DNA of 64,000 bases from Gammaproteobacteria bacterium. GTDB taxonomy: Bacteria > Pseudomonadota > Gammaproteobacteria > Pseudomonadales > Cellvibrionaceae. A model generated the notes under the pieces. The model was not told where the DNA came from. It saw only the letters and a program-made list of their open reading frames with translations, and did not search any database. The stretch is taken from NCBI GenBank assembly GCA_021151835.1, contig JAGKWO010000009.1, positions 186,001 through 250,000 on the forward strand, read 5' to 3'. Positions within the stretch are counted from its first letter, which is position 1. Each line of letters begins with the position of its first letter. Below, in pieces: positions 8,953 through 19,148 of the stretch. The translations under genes were made by a program, and so were the position numbers.

Positions 8953-11400
8953 TTATGACAGGTTAAAATTATTGCCCTGCACAAATTCCTTGGCAAAGAT
9001 AATGTCATTTTTCAGGTGGAAGCCGACATCCGGTGGCTGGATAAAAAAGCCTTCAAACAAGCGCACGCCTTGTACCCACAGGCTGGAAAGGTTACGGGAA
9101 TTTTCGATTTGGGTGGCAATCACCTGAACCCCTTTTTTATTCGCTAACGAGACAAACTGTGCCAGCAATGTCGGGTTATTCCCATCGTTGGTCAATTTGG
9201 GTGAAAGACGCAGGAAACTGAATGGCAATTGCTCCAGTATTTGCAGGGCTTGTTCATTTTCGCCTGCGCGGGTAATACAAATCCCACAGCGAATATCCTG
9301 CAATGCTCTGGCGATCTCTTTCGCCTGGTGGAAATGATTGATTAGCCAATTTTCCTCCAGCATGAATACCAGCCGGTTCTCGCCACGCAAACGCGATGAG
9401 CGCAGGACATTGGCCGTAAAGGAAAAGAATGAACTCTGTTGCAGGGTTTCCTCTGCCAGATGGATAAATAACGTTGCCAGCTCTCGTGTGCTGCTATTGT
9501 CTGCAATAGCTGAAACAGCTTGCTGTAATACCCAGCGATCCAGTTCCAGGCGTTTTCCCGGCTGGGTAAGACGGTTCAAAAATTGCCCGGCCGGTATGGG
9601 ATCGCCGCCTTCGTTGCGCAGGCGGGTAAGTACCGAAAAGTGTTCAATCTGTGCTTCTTCCAGGCTGATAATTGGCTGGAATGCCAGCAGCAAATCGCGG
9701 CTGAATTCTATTTGCGTAGCGGGCTGGTTTTTAATGGTCAGAGCGGGTGCAGCCGGTGCTGGCGTAAAGTCATTGGCATTTTCTTTGGCGTTCCCCAGTT
9801 GCTCCTCGAACGCTTGTTCCGCGCGCAAGAGGGCATTATTCGCGGTTGCAAGGCTGGATTCGAGCATTACCACGCCCAGTTTAACGGCCAGTGAAATATG
9901 CTGCCCTTTGACGTTATAGCTGTGGCTGCTCAGGTATTTACTTATTTGCTCGGCGCGCTGCCGGTGGAATTCCGGGCTGCGTTTGCCCGCCAGAACACAG
10001 GCTACCAGGTTGGATAAATCGGCCCATTGCTCATCGCTGCCGAGGGTTTCATCAAGTAATTCACAAAAATGCTCATGCAGGCGAATCAATTCTACTTGCC
10101 CTAATTGCTGGCCAATTTCAGATAATTTATCCACGCTGATGTAATACAGTGCACTGGTCTGCCCGCTCGCGGTGTTGCTGTGTAATTCCTCTTCAAGGGC
10201 ACTGAAAAAATAACTGCGATTGATCTGCTGGGGCTTTTGCGTGTGCCGGGTAATCCGTGCCACGCGGGTTTTAAGCAGGGTAGTGTCAGTGAGCGCCTGT
10301 CGGCAGCATTCGATCAAACCGTTGGCTTCAAATGGTTTTGTTAGCAGTGCGTTAACACCCAGTGCGCGAATGCTGCGATGCAAATTAACATCGGTATCGG
10401 CAGTGACAAATATTATTGGCAGCAGTAAAAATTCCGGGTCCTGGCGTAGCAAAACCGCCAGCTCCATACCGTTGATATCCGGCATGTGCATATCCAGAAT
10501 GACCAGGTCCGGTTTGAATTCCGCTGCACGCTGCAGGCTATGGAGTGGCTGGTTTACACAGAGAACCTCCATGCCCGCATAGCGCAGGATTTCTGCTTGC
10601 AGACCGGTGACCGCTTCGTCATCGTCCACCACCATTACGCGATAGGTCTTGTTGTTCTGGTTGATTAATTGGATCAGTTTTTCTATCAGGAAATTAAAAT
10701 CGATCGGTTTAATCAGATAGTCGCTGCTGCCAGCACGCAAAGCGCGCAACTTCGCATTCAAATCGGTTCGGCCCGACATAAGCACGATGGGGGTGTTTTG
10801 CAGTAGTAACGCTTTTATTTTGCGCAAGTTGCCTAACGCTTGCAGGCCTGAGCCCTCAAAATCCGGATCAAATAAAATGATGTCCGGAGAGTCGAGGTAC
10901 AAGCGTTGCATACAGCTTTGGGGATTATCAAAATATTCAACGATAAAACCGGCATTGCGTAAATACGCTGTACAAAGTGTTGCAAGCGTGCGATCAGGGT
11001 CGATTAAAAAAACAGTTTTTTCTTTAGCTTCCGCTCGGGTATCCGGTGCTGTTGCGGGTTCAGTGTGTTCCTGCTGGCTATTGAGGCTTTCCGTTAATTG
11101 TTTAACCAACTCTTCAACTTGCGCATATTCGGGGCCGCCAAAATTTCGCCCCAATGCTTTCATGTCGTGAATATAGCGCTCCAGTTGTCCGGCTTTCTGG
11201 CGCAAATCGGCAAAACCAAAGCTGGTCGACGTCTCCGTCATTTTGTGCGCGAACTGTTCAAGGGCCGCTATTCCTTGCTCGCTCCAATTGAGATGGCGCA
11301 GGTGACCCCAAATTAATTCAAGCCTGCGCGCTTGCTCGGGCAAGTTCGCGGCAAATTGTTGACGCAATTTTTCTAACTGGTTGTGGAATTCTTGTGGCAT
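8953..11400 (-). CDS. Hpt-like/two-receiver protein with degenerate GGDEF and EAL domains
   Basis: An 815-residue cytoplasmic signalling protein. In order: an Hpt-like helical bundle (about 1-110, His52 in FAHKMTETSTSFGF), receiver 1 (about 128-248, Asp178) and receiver 2 (about 253-370, Asp303 in LVILDMHMP). A GGDEF-like domain (about 395-530) has no GGDEF signature, and an EAL-like domain (about 560-795) has FSVLTRL where EAL is expected. Both output domains therefore look catalytically dead, and a c-di-GMP or protein-binding role is more likely, in the manner of FimX. The start at 11400 has an AGGA site 7 bases upstream; ATG 11418 is the longer alternative. It is divergent from the TonB receptor gene, with about 150 bases between. 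The target is unknown. Confidence 0.8.
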   Translation of the reverse strand: MPQEFHNQLEKLRQQFAANLPEQARRLELIWGHLRHLNWSEQGIAALEQFAHKMTETSTSFGFADLRQKAGQLERYIHDMKALGRNFGGPEYAQVEELVKQLTESLNSQQEHTEPATAPDTRAEAKEKTVFLIDPDRTLATLCTAYLRNAGFIVEYFDNPQSCMQRLYLDSPDIILFDPDFEGSGLQALGNLRKIKALLLQNTPIVLMSGRTDLNAKLRALRAGSSDYLIKPIDFNFLIEKLIQLINQNNKTYRVMVVDDDEAVTGLQAEILRYAGMEVLCVNQPLHSLQRAAEFKPDLVILDMHMPDINGMELAVLLRQDPEFLLLPIIFVTADTDVNLHRSIRALGVNALLTKPFEANGLIECCRQALTDTTLLKTRVARITRHTQKPQQINRSYFFSALEEELHSNTASGQTSALYYISVDKLSEIGQQLGQVELIRLHEHFCELLDETLGSDEQWADLSNLVACVLAGKRSPEFHRQRAEQISKYLSSHSYNVKGQHISLAVKLGVVMLESSLATANNALLRAEQAFEEQLGNAKENANDFTPAPAAPALTIKNQPATQIEFSRDLLLAFQPIISLEEAQIEHFSVLTRLRNEGGDPIPAGQFLNRLTQPGKRLELDRWVLQQAVSAIADNSSTRELATLFIHLAEETLQQSSFFSFTANVLRSSRLRGENRLVFMLEENWLINHFHQAKEIARALQDIRCGICITRAGENEQALQILEQLPFSFLRLSPKLTNDGNNPTLLAQFVSLANKKGVQVIATQIENSRNLSSLWVQGVRLFEGFFIQPPDVGFHLKNDIIFAKEFVQGNNFNLS

Positions 11401-11558
11401 AAAATCGTCCTGAAGCATTCGTCTTGAGTATAGAAGCTGTTTGCCAAATAAGAGTTCAGGCGAACGATGTAAAAAATAGTTTTAATGGATGAGTCTATGA
11501 TAGCCATCCTACACAATGATGCCCGGTTAAATATTCGCGCTATGAGTCTTGTCACGTT

Positions 11559-13607
11559 ATGAAATCATCCGCCGTCTTATCCGTTGGTTGCACCTTAGTA
11601 ATGACACTTGCAGCCATTGAAAGTAATGCAGAAAAAATACCAACAACTGTGGAAACATTAGTGATATACGGTTCCCAATCCGATCAATGGAAGTTGACAC
11701 GTCAATCTATTGTTAATACGCCAGCTGATTTTAGCCCCGGAGCGCGGTTGGATCCTGCGGAGTTACTGATGGCTATTCCCGGGGTGCAAGTGGATTCGCG
11801 GACGAATTATGCGCAAGACACCCGCATCAGTTTGCGTGGTTTCGGGGCCCGGTCTGCATTCGGGGTGCGCGGCATCGATTTGCTGGTTGACGGTATTCCT
11901 ATGTCCACACCCGACGGTCAGGGGCAATTATCCAGTGTGATGCTGGATACGGTGACCTCTGCGCAGGTTTTGCGTGGACCTTTGGCATCGCTGTACGGCA
12001 ACAGCTCGGGTGGTGTGATATCACTGCAAACCGCCGCGCCCGGGCAAAGTCAATTAAGTGTGGCTGGCACCGGTGGGGACCAGGGACTGGAACGCTATCA
12101 GGTCCAAGGCGATTTTCGCCATGGTGATATTGCCCTGCGTGGCCAGTTTGCAGACACCCGTGTGGATGGTGATCGTCCCCATTCCGCCGCCGAGCGTGAA
12201 CAAGGCGCATTACAACTGTTCTACAACATTGCTGATGATCTGGATCTGCGCATTAAGCATGAGCAGAGCGATGATCCATTACTGGAAGATCCGCTCGGGT
12301 TAACGCCTGAGCAATGGCGAGTTGATCCCTGGCAAAAAAATGCATTGGCTGAAACTTACAACACACGTAAAAGTATCAAACATCGGCAAACATCAATCAG
12401 CTTGCGCGAGCAGGGGGGCACAACTCGCTGGCAGACGTCGCTCTGGCAGGGCGAGCGCGATATCACCCAATACCTCGGTTTTAGCGGTGACGGAATTTCC
12501 GGCAGTGGCGGTGTTGTGGACCTGGCGCGGGATTTCGCTGGCGGTAGTGCCACCATCACACGGAGTGCTGCATTTTTTTCGATGCCGCTGGAATTAAGTG
12601 TGGGGGCTGAAGTGGCCCGAATGGAAGATCGCCGTCGCGGTTATGTCAATAACCTTGGAATTGCTGGCGACCTGCGTCGCGACGAAACGGGTGATGTGAC
12701 CAGCCGCGATGTTTATTCGCTGGTCCAACTAAATCCACTGGCGCCATTGACGGTTTATACCGGAGTAAGGCGTACCTGGCTCGATGTGGATGTCGATGAT
12801 TATTTTATTGTTCCCGGTAATCCGGATGACTCGGGTGCGCGCGATTATCGCGAACATTCTTATGCGTTCGGCGGAAATTATCAGCTCGATAACCAATGGG
12901 AAATCTTCGCCAGCACCGGTCGTGGTTATGAAACGCCAACGCTGACAGAGATGGCGTACAGCGCCAATGCAACGGGCCTGAATATTCAATTGCAAGCAGC
13001 GATTAATCGCCAGCATCAATGGGGATTGCAATATCAGCAGGAAAACCGGCTTCACGTATCGCTCACACAGTTTATGATCGATACCGAAAATGAAATTGTG
13101 GTTGACCAATCAGTGAATGGCCGCACCAGTTTTCGTAATGCGGCGGAAACCGAACGTGAAGGCGTAGAATTATTTGCGCGTATTTCGTTGAGTGATCAAT
13201 GGAAATTGCAAGCCAGTGCGCAATCCATGCAAGCTGATTATTCTGCGGGTCAATGGGACGGCAAACAATTGCCCGGCGTTGCACGCGAACAATATCAACT
13301 TGGCGTAGAATGGCTGCCGTTGCGCAATAAATGGTTGCAACTGAATTTAACGGCGCAACAGCGCTCGCGCATTTTTACGGCCGATAATAACCAAGTTGCC
13401 GCACCCGGTTTCCACACGCTGGATTTCAGTGTACAGGGTGAATATGTAATGCAATCCTGGGGCATAGACTGGTGGTTAAAGTTGGCGAACCTGAGCGATG
13501 AAAATTATGTTGGCTCGGTAGTGGTTAATCAGAGCAATGGGCGCGCGTTTGAACCAGCCTTGGGGCGCAATTTTTCTGGTAGTGTAAAAATCACCCATCG
13601 TTTTTAA
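11559..13607 (+). CDS. TonB-dependent outer-membrane receptor (YncD-like)
   Basis: A 682-residue receptor for TonB-driven uptake across the outer membrane. It has a signal peptide (to about SNA), then a TonB-box-like ETLVIYG and a plug domain with ISLRGFGARSAFGVRG, DGIPMSTPDGQ and VLRGPLASLYGNSSGGVI. A long beta-barrel ends in the aromatic RF typical of outer-membrane proteins. The plug motifs resemble the YncD group of E. coli (reported PQQ receptor) more than catecholate or ferrichrome receptors, but I cannot fix the ligand. No Fur box was recognised. There is no clear ribosome site at 11559. It is followed 57 bases later by hrpB, which is unrelated. Confidence 0.9.
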   Translation: MKSSAVLSVGCTLVMTLAAIESNAEKIPTTVETLVIYGSQSDQWKLTRQSIVNTPADFSPGARLDPAELLMAIPGVQVDSRTNYAQDTRISLRGFGARSAFGVRGIDLLVDGIPMSTPDGQGQLSSVMLDTVTSAQVLRGPLASLYGNSSGGVISLQTAAPGQSQLSVAGTGGDQGLERYQVQGDFRHGDIALRGQFADTRVDGDRPHSAAEREQGALQLFYNIADDLDLRIKHEQSDDPLLEDPLGLTPEQWRVDPWQKNALAETYNTRKSIKHRQTSISLREQGGTTRWQTSLWQGERDITQYLGFSGDGISGSGGVVDLARDFAGGSATITRSAAFFSMPLELSVGAEVARMEDRRRGYVNNLGIAGDLRRDETGDVTSRDVYSLVQLNPLAPLTVYTGVRRTWLDVDVDDYFIVPGNPDDSGARDYREHSYAFGGNYQLDNQWEIFASTGRGYETPTLTEMAYSANATGLNIQLQAAINRQHQWGLQYQQENRLHVSLTQFMIDTENEIVVDQSVNGRTSFRNAAETEREGVELFARISLSDQWKLQASAQSMQADYSAGQWDGKQLPGVAREQYQLGVEWLPLRNKWLQLNLTAQQRSRIFTADNNQVAAPGFHTLDFSVQGEYVMQSWGIDWWLKLANLSDENYVGSVVVNQSNGRAFEPALGRNFSGSVKITHRF

Positions 13608-13664
13608 TGCTCATTAATAAATGGCTTGATAACCGTTGCTATCATTTTTTAGTGGATTTTTTCT

Positions 13665-16082
13665 GTGATTGATCTGGATGCGTTGCCCCTATTACCGTTG
13701 ACGCAGTTGCGTGACGATTTTTTTACCGCATTGCAACAAACTCCTTTGCTATTGGAAGCAGAGCCAGGTGCAGGAAAGTCCACGCTTGCGCCTTTGTGGG
13801 TTTTGGCGCATAGCGCAGAAAATAAACAAGTTTGGCTTATTCAGCCGCGCGTATTGGCGGCGCAAGCGTTGGCCGGTCGACTTGCAGAATTATTGCAGGA
13901 AAGATGCGGTGAAACTGTGGGTTACCAGGTGCCTTACGACTCGCGGGTGGGTGCTCGCACGCGCCTGGTGTTAATGACACCCGGTGTCCTGTTACAACAT
14001 TTATTACACAATCCTTCTTTGGATAATGTTGCGTGCGTAATGCTTGATGAGATCCATGAACGTGCAGTAACGCAAGATCTGGCGTGGGTATTCCTGCAAG
14101 AAGCGCAAATTTTACGGGATGATTTGCAGCTAATTCTGATGAGTGCAACACCGGACCCGGCATTGCAGCAACAAATCTCCAATCGGCTGTTTGCAGCGGG
14201 CCGTTGTTATCCGGTGACGCTGGAATATCAACCATCCAAACAACTACCCAACCAGTTTCCGGAAAAAGTAGGCGAGCATTTATTACGTGTTTTACGTAAT
14301 CAAAATGATTGGCACCAAAAAACGGTGCTGGTATTTCTGCCGGGGTGGCGCGAGATAGACGATTGTGCCCAGGTTATTGCACGTCATTTTCCCACGCAAA
14401 AAATTTTTCGCTTACACAGCCGTGTTGCTGCTAATGAACAACACCAGGCATTGGACCCGGCGCAGGGGCCACGCGTTATTCTCTCAACCAATATTGCGGA
14501 AACGTCATTGACCATTGCCGATGTTACGCTGGTGATAGATTCAGGGCTCGCGCGCCGCATTGATTATGAGCAGCGCACCGGTATTTCACGTTTGCGTACA
14601 ACGCGCATCAGTATGGCCAGTGCCGAGCAGCGTCGTGGCCGCGCCGGGCGTGTGCAAGCAGGTCACTGCATCCGTCTCTGGTCACAGGATCAAGTGCTTG
14701 CTGCCGCAGATTTACCGGAAATTCGTGCAACTGATTATTTACCGCTTGCATTGCGTATTGCCCATTGGGGCAGCCCCGCAGAATCATTACCCTGGCTGGA
14801 AAAACCCAACGCACTTGCGCTCGCTTTTGCACAACAACAATTGCAACAAATGCAATTAGTCAATGATCAGGGCGCAATTACCGATACGGGCAAGCGCGTC
14901 AGTGAATTGGGAACCCATCCACGTATCGCTGCGTTTTTATTACTGCATTCACAGCACATTAGCCGATCATCCTTATTACTCGCGCTGGCATTGCATTTTG
15001 AATTATCAGCAGAGCAAGGTATTGAAGCATTAATTGAAAATGCAGAAGCGGAGCTTGCGCGCAACCGACAATGGCAACAGCAACAAAAACGCTGGATGAA
15101 AGTGCTGGATATCAAAATTACCAGGGGCGATATTGCCGCTGATTTACTAGCGCGTACATTTAGCGATCGCATTGGTTATCGGCAAGAGTCGGGAAAATAT
15201 CGATTGAATTCCGGCATCAGTGTTGAATCACCACTTACCAGCCAATGGGCAGTATTGCCGATCATTAATACCAAACCTAAAAGTCATGCCGGTGTTGGTG
15301 TTGCCGTTCAATTAAATTCGGATACCCAACGGCAATTAAGCCAGCATCAAACACAATTGGAATACAAACAACAGCGTTGGCAATTGCACAATACCTGGCG
15401 GATGGGTGGAGTCGTTATCGATGAGCAATTTATTCCGCTGGAAAATAATGAAGCTCCAAGGTATTTAACACAACATATCCAGCAATTGTGGCAAGAAAAG
15501 GGACGTGCACAGTTTCGCTGGAGTGATCATGCCAACCGATTGCTACAGCGCGCGCGGTTGCTGGCTGACCTTGGTCTTTACGCTTTGCCGGTATTGGATG
15601 ATGAAACGCTTTGTCATTCACTTGGGCAATGGCTCGCGCCCTTTTTAACAGCGGCGACGCAATTGGATAATCTACCCTGGATGCAAGGGTTGGAATTTTA
15701 TCTGGGTTACGATGCGTGCCAGGCCATTGCAAAACTACTACCGGAGAAAATTGACTTACCGAGCGGCCGCAGTGTAATCGTAGAGTTTACTGATGAAGGT
15801 GGTGCCCTGGTTGCTGCAAAATTACAGGAATTTTTTGGTTGCGATCAATTGCAATTAGCGAATGGAAAAATCCCGCTGCAGATTCATTTGTTATCGCCCA
15901 ACGGTAGTCCGCTAGCTATCACGACCAACCTGCAAACGTTCTGGCAACAGGCCTATCCGGATGTGCGCAAGGAAATGCGTGGTCGCTATCCCCGTCATCC
16001 CTGGCCGGACAATCCCCTGGAGCACGAAGCTACCTCGCTCACCAAACGTAAATTGGCGATGCAGCAACATCCCAAAAGCTGA
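13665..16082 (+). CDS. hrpB: ATP-dependent helicase HrpB
   Basis: DEAH-box RNA helicase family protein of 805 residues (E. coli HrpB 809). Motifs in order: Walker A EPGAGKST (33-40), DEIHER, MSATPD (SAT), STNIAETSLTIADVTLVIDSG, and QRRGRAGR. These are followed by the winged-helix and HrpB C-terminal regions with the RYPRHPWPDNP tail. The cellular role of HrpB is poorly defined (RNA processing or ribosome metabolism). The start is GTG at 13665 with GGA 8 bases upstream. Confidence 0.93.
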   Translation: MIDLDALPLLPLTQLRDDFFTALQQTPLLLEAEPGAGKSTLAPLWVLAHSAENKQVWLIQPRVLAAQALAGRLAELLQERCGETVGYQVPYDSRVGARTRLVLMTPGVLLQHLLHNPSLDNVACVMLDEIHERAVTQDLAWVFLQEAQILRDDLQLILMSATPDPALQQQISNRLFAAGRCYPVTLEYQPSKQLPNQFPEKVGEHLLRVLRNQNDWHQKTVLVFLPGWREIDDCAQVIARHFPTQKIFRLHSRVAANEQHQALDPAQGPRVILSTNIAETSLTIADVTLVIDSGLARRIDYEQRTGISRLRTTRISMASAEQRRGRAGRVQAGHCIRLWSQDQVLAAADLPEIRATDYLPLALRIAHWGSPAESLPWLEKPNALALAFAQQQLQQMQLVNDQGAITDTGKRVSELGTHPRIAAFLLLHSQHISRSSLLLALALHFELSAEQGIEALIENAEAELARNRQWQQQQKRWMKVLDIKITRGDIAADLLARTFSDRIGYRQESGKYRLNSGISVESPLTSQWAVLPIINTKPKSHAGVGVAVQLNSDTQRQLSQHQTQLEYKQQRWQLHNTWRMGGVVIDEQFIPLENNEAPRYLTQHIQQLWQEKGRAQFRWSDHANRLLQRARLLADLGLYALPVLDDETLCHSLGQWLAPFLTAATQLDNLPWMQGLEFYLGYDACQAIAKLLPEKIDLPSGRSVIVEFTDEGGALVAAKLQEFFGCDQLQLANGKIPLQIHLLSPNGSPLAITTNLQTFWQQAYPDVRKEMRGRYPRHPWPDNPLEHEATSLTKRKLAMQQHPKS

Positions 16083-16175
16083 TTGGTAACTTAATAGGCT
16101 AATGATCAATTTTAAAATTTCATTTGGTGATAAGACTGCACTGCACGTTGAATTTACCCTTGGCGTAAGATTTCC

Positions 16176-16219
16176 CTGTCTATACTCATAATTCGTCTGC
16201 AATTGCGGATTATAGACAG
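16176..16219 (+). promoter_or_regulatory. inverted repeat in porin leader region
   Basis: A 9-bp perfect inverted repeat (CTGTCTATA at 16176-16184, TATAGACAG at 16211-16219) encloses 26 bases that include the palindrome GCAATTGC. The left arm overlaps a possible -10 (TATACT, with TTGGCG 15 bases upstream) and the right arm ends just before the GAGGGA ribosome site of the porin. It could be an operator or a leader hairpin that masks translation. Confidence 0.4.
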
Positions 16220-16234
16220 AGGGAATCTAAAACC

Positions 16235-17347
16235 ATGAATAACTCCCTGTTGTTAGCCTTTCTTTTGAGCGTCGCTGCTTTTGCTCGCGCCGAGGACAAT
16301 GCGGAACCGGCTGCCTATGCGTTAGCTGGCGCTTTGACTTTGGAGTCTGTAATCAATCTGGATGGCGGTGTTAAAGAGGGAACACGCGAATTGGCTAACC
16401 TGGATATCACACTTGCTATTGATACCGCCCAAGCGAATTGGTGGAGCGACGGGGAATGGTTTGTGTATGTGTTGGGTGATACCGGGAAAGATCCGTCGGA
16501 ATATACCGGCGATGTGCAAGGTATTTCCAATATCGCAACTGATGAGTCGCTGAAAATTTATGAATTCTGGTATCAGCACAGTTTTGCTGACGGCGGCATA
16601 AAAGTGCTGTTTGGTTTGCACGATTACAACTCGACATTTTATTCGCTCGAAGCCTCGGGATTATACAGTCATCCTTCTTTTGGTATTGGTCCGGATACAT
16701 CGCAAGTGGGTCCTTCGATTTTCTCCACTACCTCGACTGCATTACACATTACATTCCAGGGTGAAAACCAATATTTATTGGCTGCTGTGTATGACGGTGT
16801 TCCGGGAGATCCGGATAATCCGCGCGGTACACACGTTCAATTTAACGATGGTGATGGTTTGTTCAGCGCAGTGGAGTGGGGATGGGCAAACAAGGCACAT
16901 GATAAAATTGCGGTGGGTGCATGGCAGCATACTGCCGAAGTAGAAAATCCGGTGGATGGAGCAATTAATGATGACAACACCGGTGTGTATATGATCGCGG
17001 AGAAAAATATTAATGATGTCGCGGGCATATTTTTGCAGCTCGGGCGCGCTGATGATCTCTACAATCAACTGGAATATTACGCCGGCACCGGCATTACCTT
17101 TAATAGTTTCTGGATTGATGGTGACGGTTTTGGTTTGGCTGTCGCCCACGCGCGCAACGGCGATCCTTATCTCGCTAACAATGAAAATGCAAAGCGGGCA
17201 GAAACCGCATGGGAACTCAGTTATTTTTCGCCGATCGTTGATCATTTAAGCGCGCAGGCAAGCTTGTATTACATCCAGAATCCGTCGATGGATAAAACAC
17301 TGGATGATGCAATGGCTCTGGGAGCGCGAATCTACATTGAATTTTAA
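16235..17347 (+). CDS. carbohydrate-selective porin, OprB family
   Basis: A 370-residue outer-membrane beta-barrel with a signal peptide (cleavage near FARA/ED). The barrel carries OprB-type segments: YEFWYQHSFADGGIKVLFG, LHDYNSTFYSLEASGLYSHPSFGIGPD, and the terminal strand ending in Phe (ARIYIEF). OprB porins pass mono- and disaccharides; the sugar here is unknown. A GAGGGA ribosome site is present, and the leader contains an inverted repeat. The chemoreceptor gene begins 41 bases downstream, suggesting co-expression of a sugar pore and a sensor. Confidence 0.82.
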   Translation: MNNSLLLAFLLSVAAFARAEDNAEPAAYALAGALTLESVINLDGGVKEGTRELANLDITLAIDTAQANWWSDGEWFVYVLGDTGKDPSEYTGDVQGISNIATDESLKIYEFWYQHSFADGGIKVLFGLHDYNSTFYSLEASGLYSHPSFGIGPDTSQVGPSIFSTTSTALHITFQGENQYLLAAVYDGVPGDPDNPRGTHVQFNDGDGLFSAVEWGWANKAHDKIAVGAWQHTAEVENPVDGAINDDNTGVYMIAEKNINDVAGIFLQLGRADDLYNQLEYYAGTGITFNSFWIDGDGFGLAVAHARNGDPYLANNENAKRAETAWELSYFSPIVDHLSAQASLYYIQNPSMDKTLDDAMALGARIYIEF

Positions 17348-17388
17348 TCGGGCTTGTTGCAAGCAATTAATGAGCAGGTGAGGAAGGA

Positions 17389-18987
17389 ATGAGCATCAAA
17401 CAATCGATTATGTGGGTGGTGGCCGGTTTTATTGCGTTGATCGGTATTAATACTTTTGTCGGATTAAGCTCCACCGAGAAACTTGGAAGTTTACTGGATT
17501 ATATTTCCGGTCCGGCATGGAATGCAGCCGATGGTGCTATGGAGGGGCAAATCGGCTTGGAGGCGCAAATTATTGCGCTGCAAAAATTATATTACCGGGA
17601 AAAAAGCCTGGCAGAAATCCAGGCCCACCTCGATAGCGCTATTGCGATGGAAGAGCAGGCATTGGGGCGCATGAAGGAATCCGGCCTGATGGGTGAGGCC
17701 ACGGTGGCAAAACTGGATCAGCTGTTAATCCAATATCATCAAACGCGCAGCGAACTTTTGACAAAGTTGCAGGCCGGTAGTGATGCAACACAGGAATATA
17801 ACCAGCTCAATAATTTAATGGACCAATTGCTGGAGTTTATCGGGCAAATGGAAGAGGAGGCGGATACTAAAGTAGAAGGTGAAACCGGTAATGTGGTGCA
17901 CTTGCAAAGCTCAGCGAAATATAAATTACTCGGTGCATTGCTGGTAAGTGTTGTGCTGGCAATTATTATTTTTAAATTTGCAAACAATACGATTGTGCAA
18001 CCTATTTCGCGGGTGACCGATAATTTACGCGAGCTGGCGTCCGGTTCCGGTGATTTAACCGCGCGCCTTGGCGGCGAGAACCAAAATACTGAAGTCGGGC
18101 GTTTATCCCTTGCATTTAATGTATTTGTTGAAAAGCTGCAGCATTTAATTGGCCAGGCGCAGCAGAGTAATAAATCACTTACCGACGCCAGCGTACAAAT
18201 TACGCAATCGATTGACCAGACTGCAAAAGGTATAGAGGTACAGTTTTCTGAAATTTCCCACGTCGTGTCGGCCGTGGACCAAATCTCTTCGATGCTGGAT
18301 AAAGTAGTTGATGCCGCAGTACAGGCAAGCGAAGCATCGATCCAGGCTACCAACACTACCGGCGCTGGCAATAATGTGGTTGCATCAGCCCAACAAGGTG
18401 TTGATGAAGTGGTGAGGGAAGTTGATAAAGCGTCGCAGGTAATTTCAGATCTGGTGGCAGACAGCCGCAATATTGGTTCGATGCTGGAAGTTATTCGCAG
18501 TATTGCCGAGCAAACCAATTTACTCGCATTAAATGCTGCCATCGAAGCGGCGCGTGCCGGTGAAAGCGGGCGTGGTTTTGCGGTGGTGGCTGATGAGGTG
18601 CGCAGTCTTGCGTCGCGCACCCAGGAATCCACCAAAGCGATTGAAACGATCATCGCCAATTTGACTTCCGGTTCTGGCAAGGCCGTGGAAGTTATGGGTG
18701 ATGCCCAGCAAAAAGCACTGGTGATCAAAGAAAGAATTTCCGATACCTCCCACGCATTTTCCAATATTGTGGTTGTCGTGGATCAAATCCAGAAAATGAA
18801 CACGGAAATCGCCCGCGCAACCGGCGAGGAAAAACATTCCATGCAACAAATTACCGGCAGCATGAACACGATTTTGCAACAGGCGCGCCGCAATCATGAT
18901 GCAGGGGAACAGGTGACCCGCTCGCGCGAACACCTGGAACTGGAAGCGCGAAAACTGGACGGATTGTTGCGTGAATTCCGCACTTGA
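17389..18987 (+). CDS. methyl-accepting chemotaxis protein
   Basis: A 532-residue transmembrane chemoreceptor. TM1 spans about 8-26, a periplasmic helical ligand domain about 27-178 (four-helix-bundle type) and TM2 about 179-198. A HAMP domain (NNTIVQPISRVTDNL) precedes a long signalling hairpin with the invariant tip EQTNLLALNAAIEAARAGE and GRGFAVVADEVRSLA. There is no C-terminal CheR-docking pentapeptide. An AGGAAGG ribosome site precedes the ATG. It probably shares a transcript with the preceding OprB-type porin, which hints at a sugar ligand, but this is inference only. Confidence 0.92.
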   Translation: MSIKQSIMWVVAGFIALIGINTFVGLSSTEKLGSLLDYISGPAWNAADGAMEGQIGLEAQIIALQKLYYREKSLAEIQAHLDSAIAMEEQALGRMKESGLMGEATVAKLDQLLIQYHQTRSELLTKLQAGSDATQEYNQLNNLMDQLLEFIGQMEEEADTKVEGETGNVVHLQSSAKYKLLGALLVSVVLAIIIFKFANNTIVQPISRVTDNLRELASGSGDLTARLGGENQNTEVGRLSLAFNVFVEKLQHLIGQAQQSNKSLTDASVQITQSIDQTAKGIEVQFSEISHVVSAVDQISSMLDKVVDAAVQASEASIQATNTTGAGNNVVASAQQGVDEVVREVDKASQVISDLVADSRNIGSMLEVIRSIAEQTNLLALNAAIEAARAGESGRGFAVVADEVRSLASRTQESTKAIETIIANLTSGSGKAVEVMGDAQQKALVIKERISDTSHAFSNIVVVVDQIQKMNTEIARATGEEKHSMQQITGSMNTILQQARRNHDAGEQVTRSREHLELEARKLDGLLREFRT

Positions 18988-19148
18988 CGTGATGATGGAA
19001 AAAGGAATGCCGTGAGGATTGTGAAAATATTGGTGATTAACTATGGAAAAACTGTGGAAGCATTAAACCGGGAAGAAAAACACCGGGTAATGAGAAGAAA
19101 TTGCCCGTATTCGGACCTTCCGTAGCCCGAGCGGTGGGCAAAAAACAG

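Noticed and set aside
17739..18764. 341-residue reverse-strand open frame opposite the chemoreceptor
   Set aside because: It lies wholly antisense to a well-supported chemoreceptor; the Ser/Thr/Cys-rich translation is a typical shadow with no ribosome site or domain.
18988..19148. Terminator between the chemoreceptor and response-regulator genes
   Set aside because: The only stem (GCCC...GGGC near 19125-19140) is four base pairs and lacks a T-run on the needed side.
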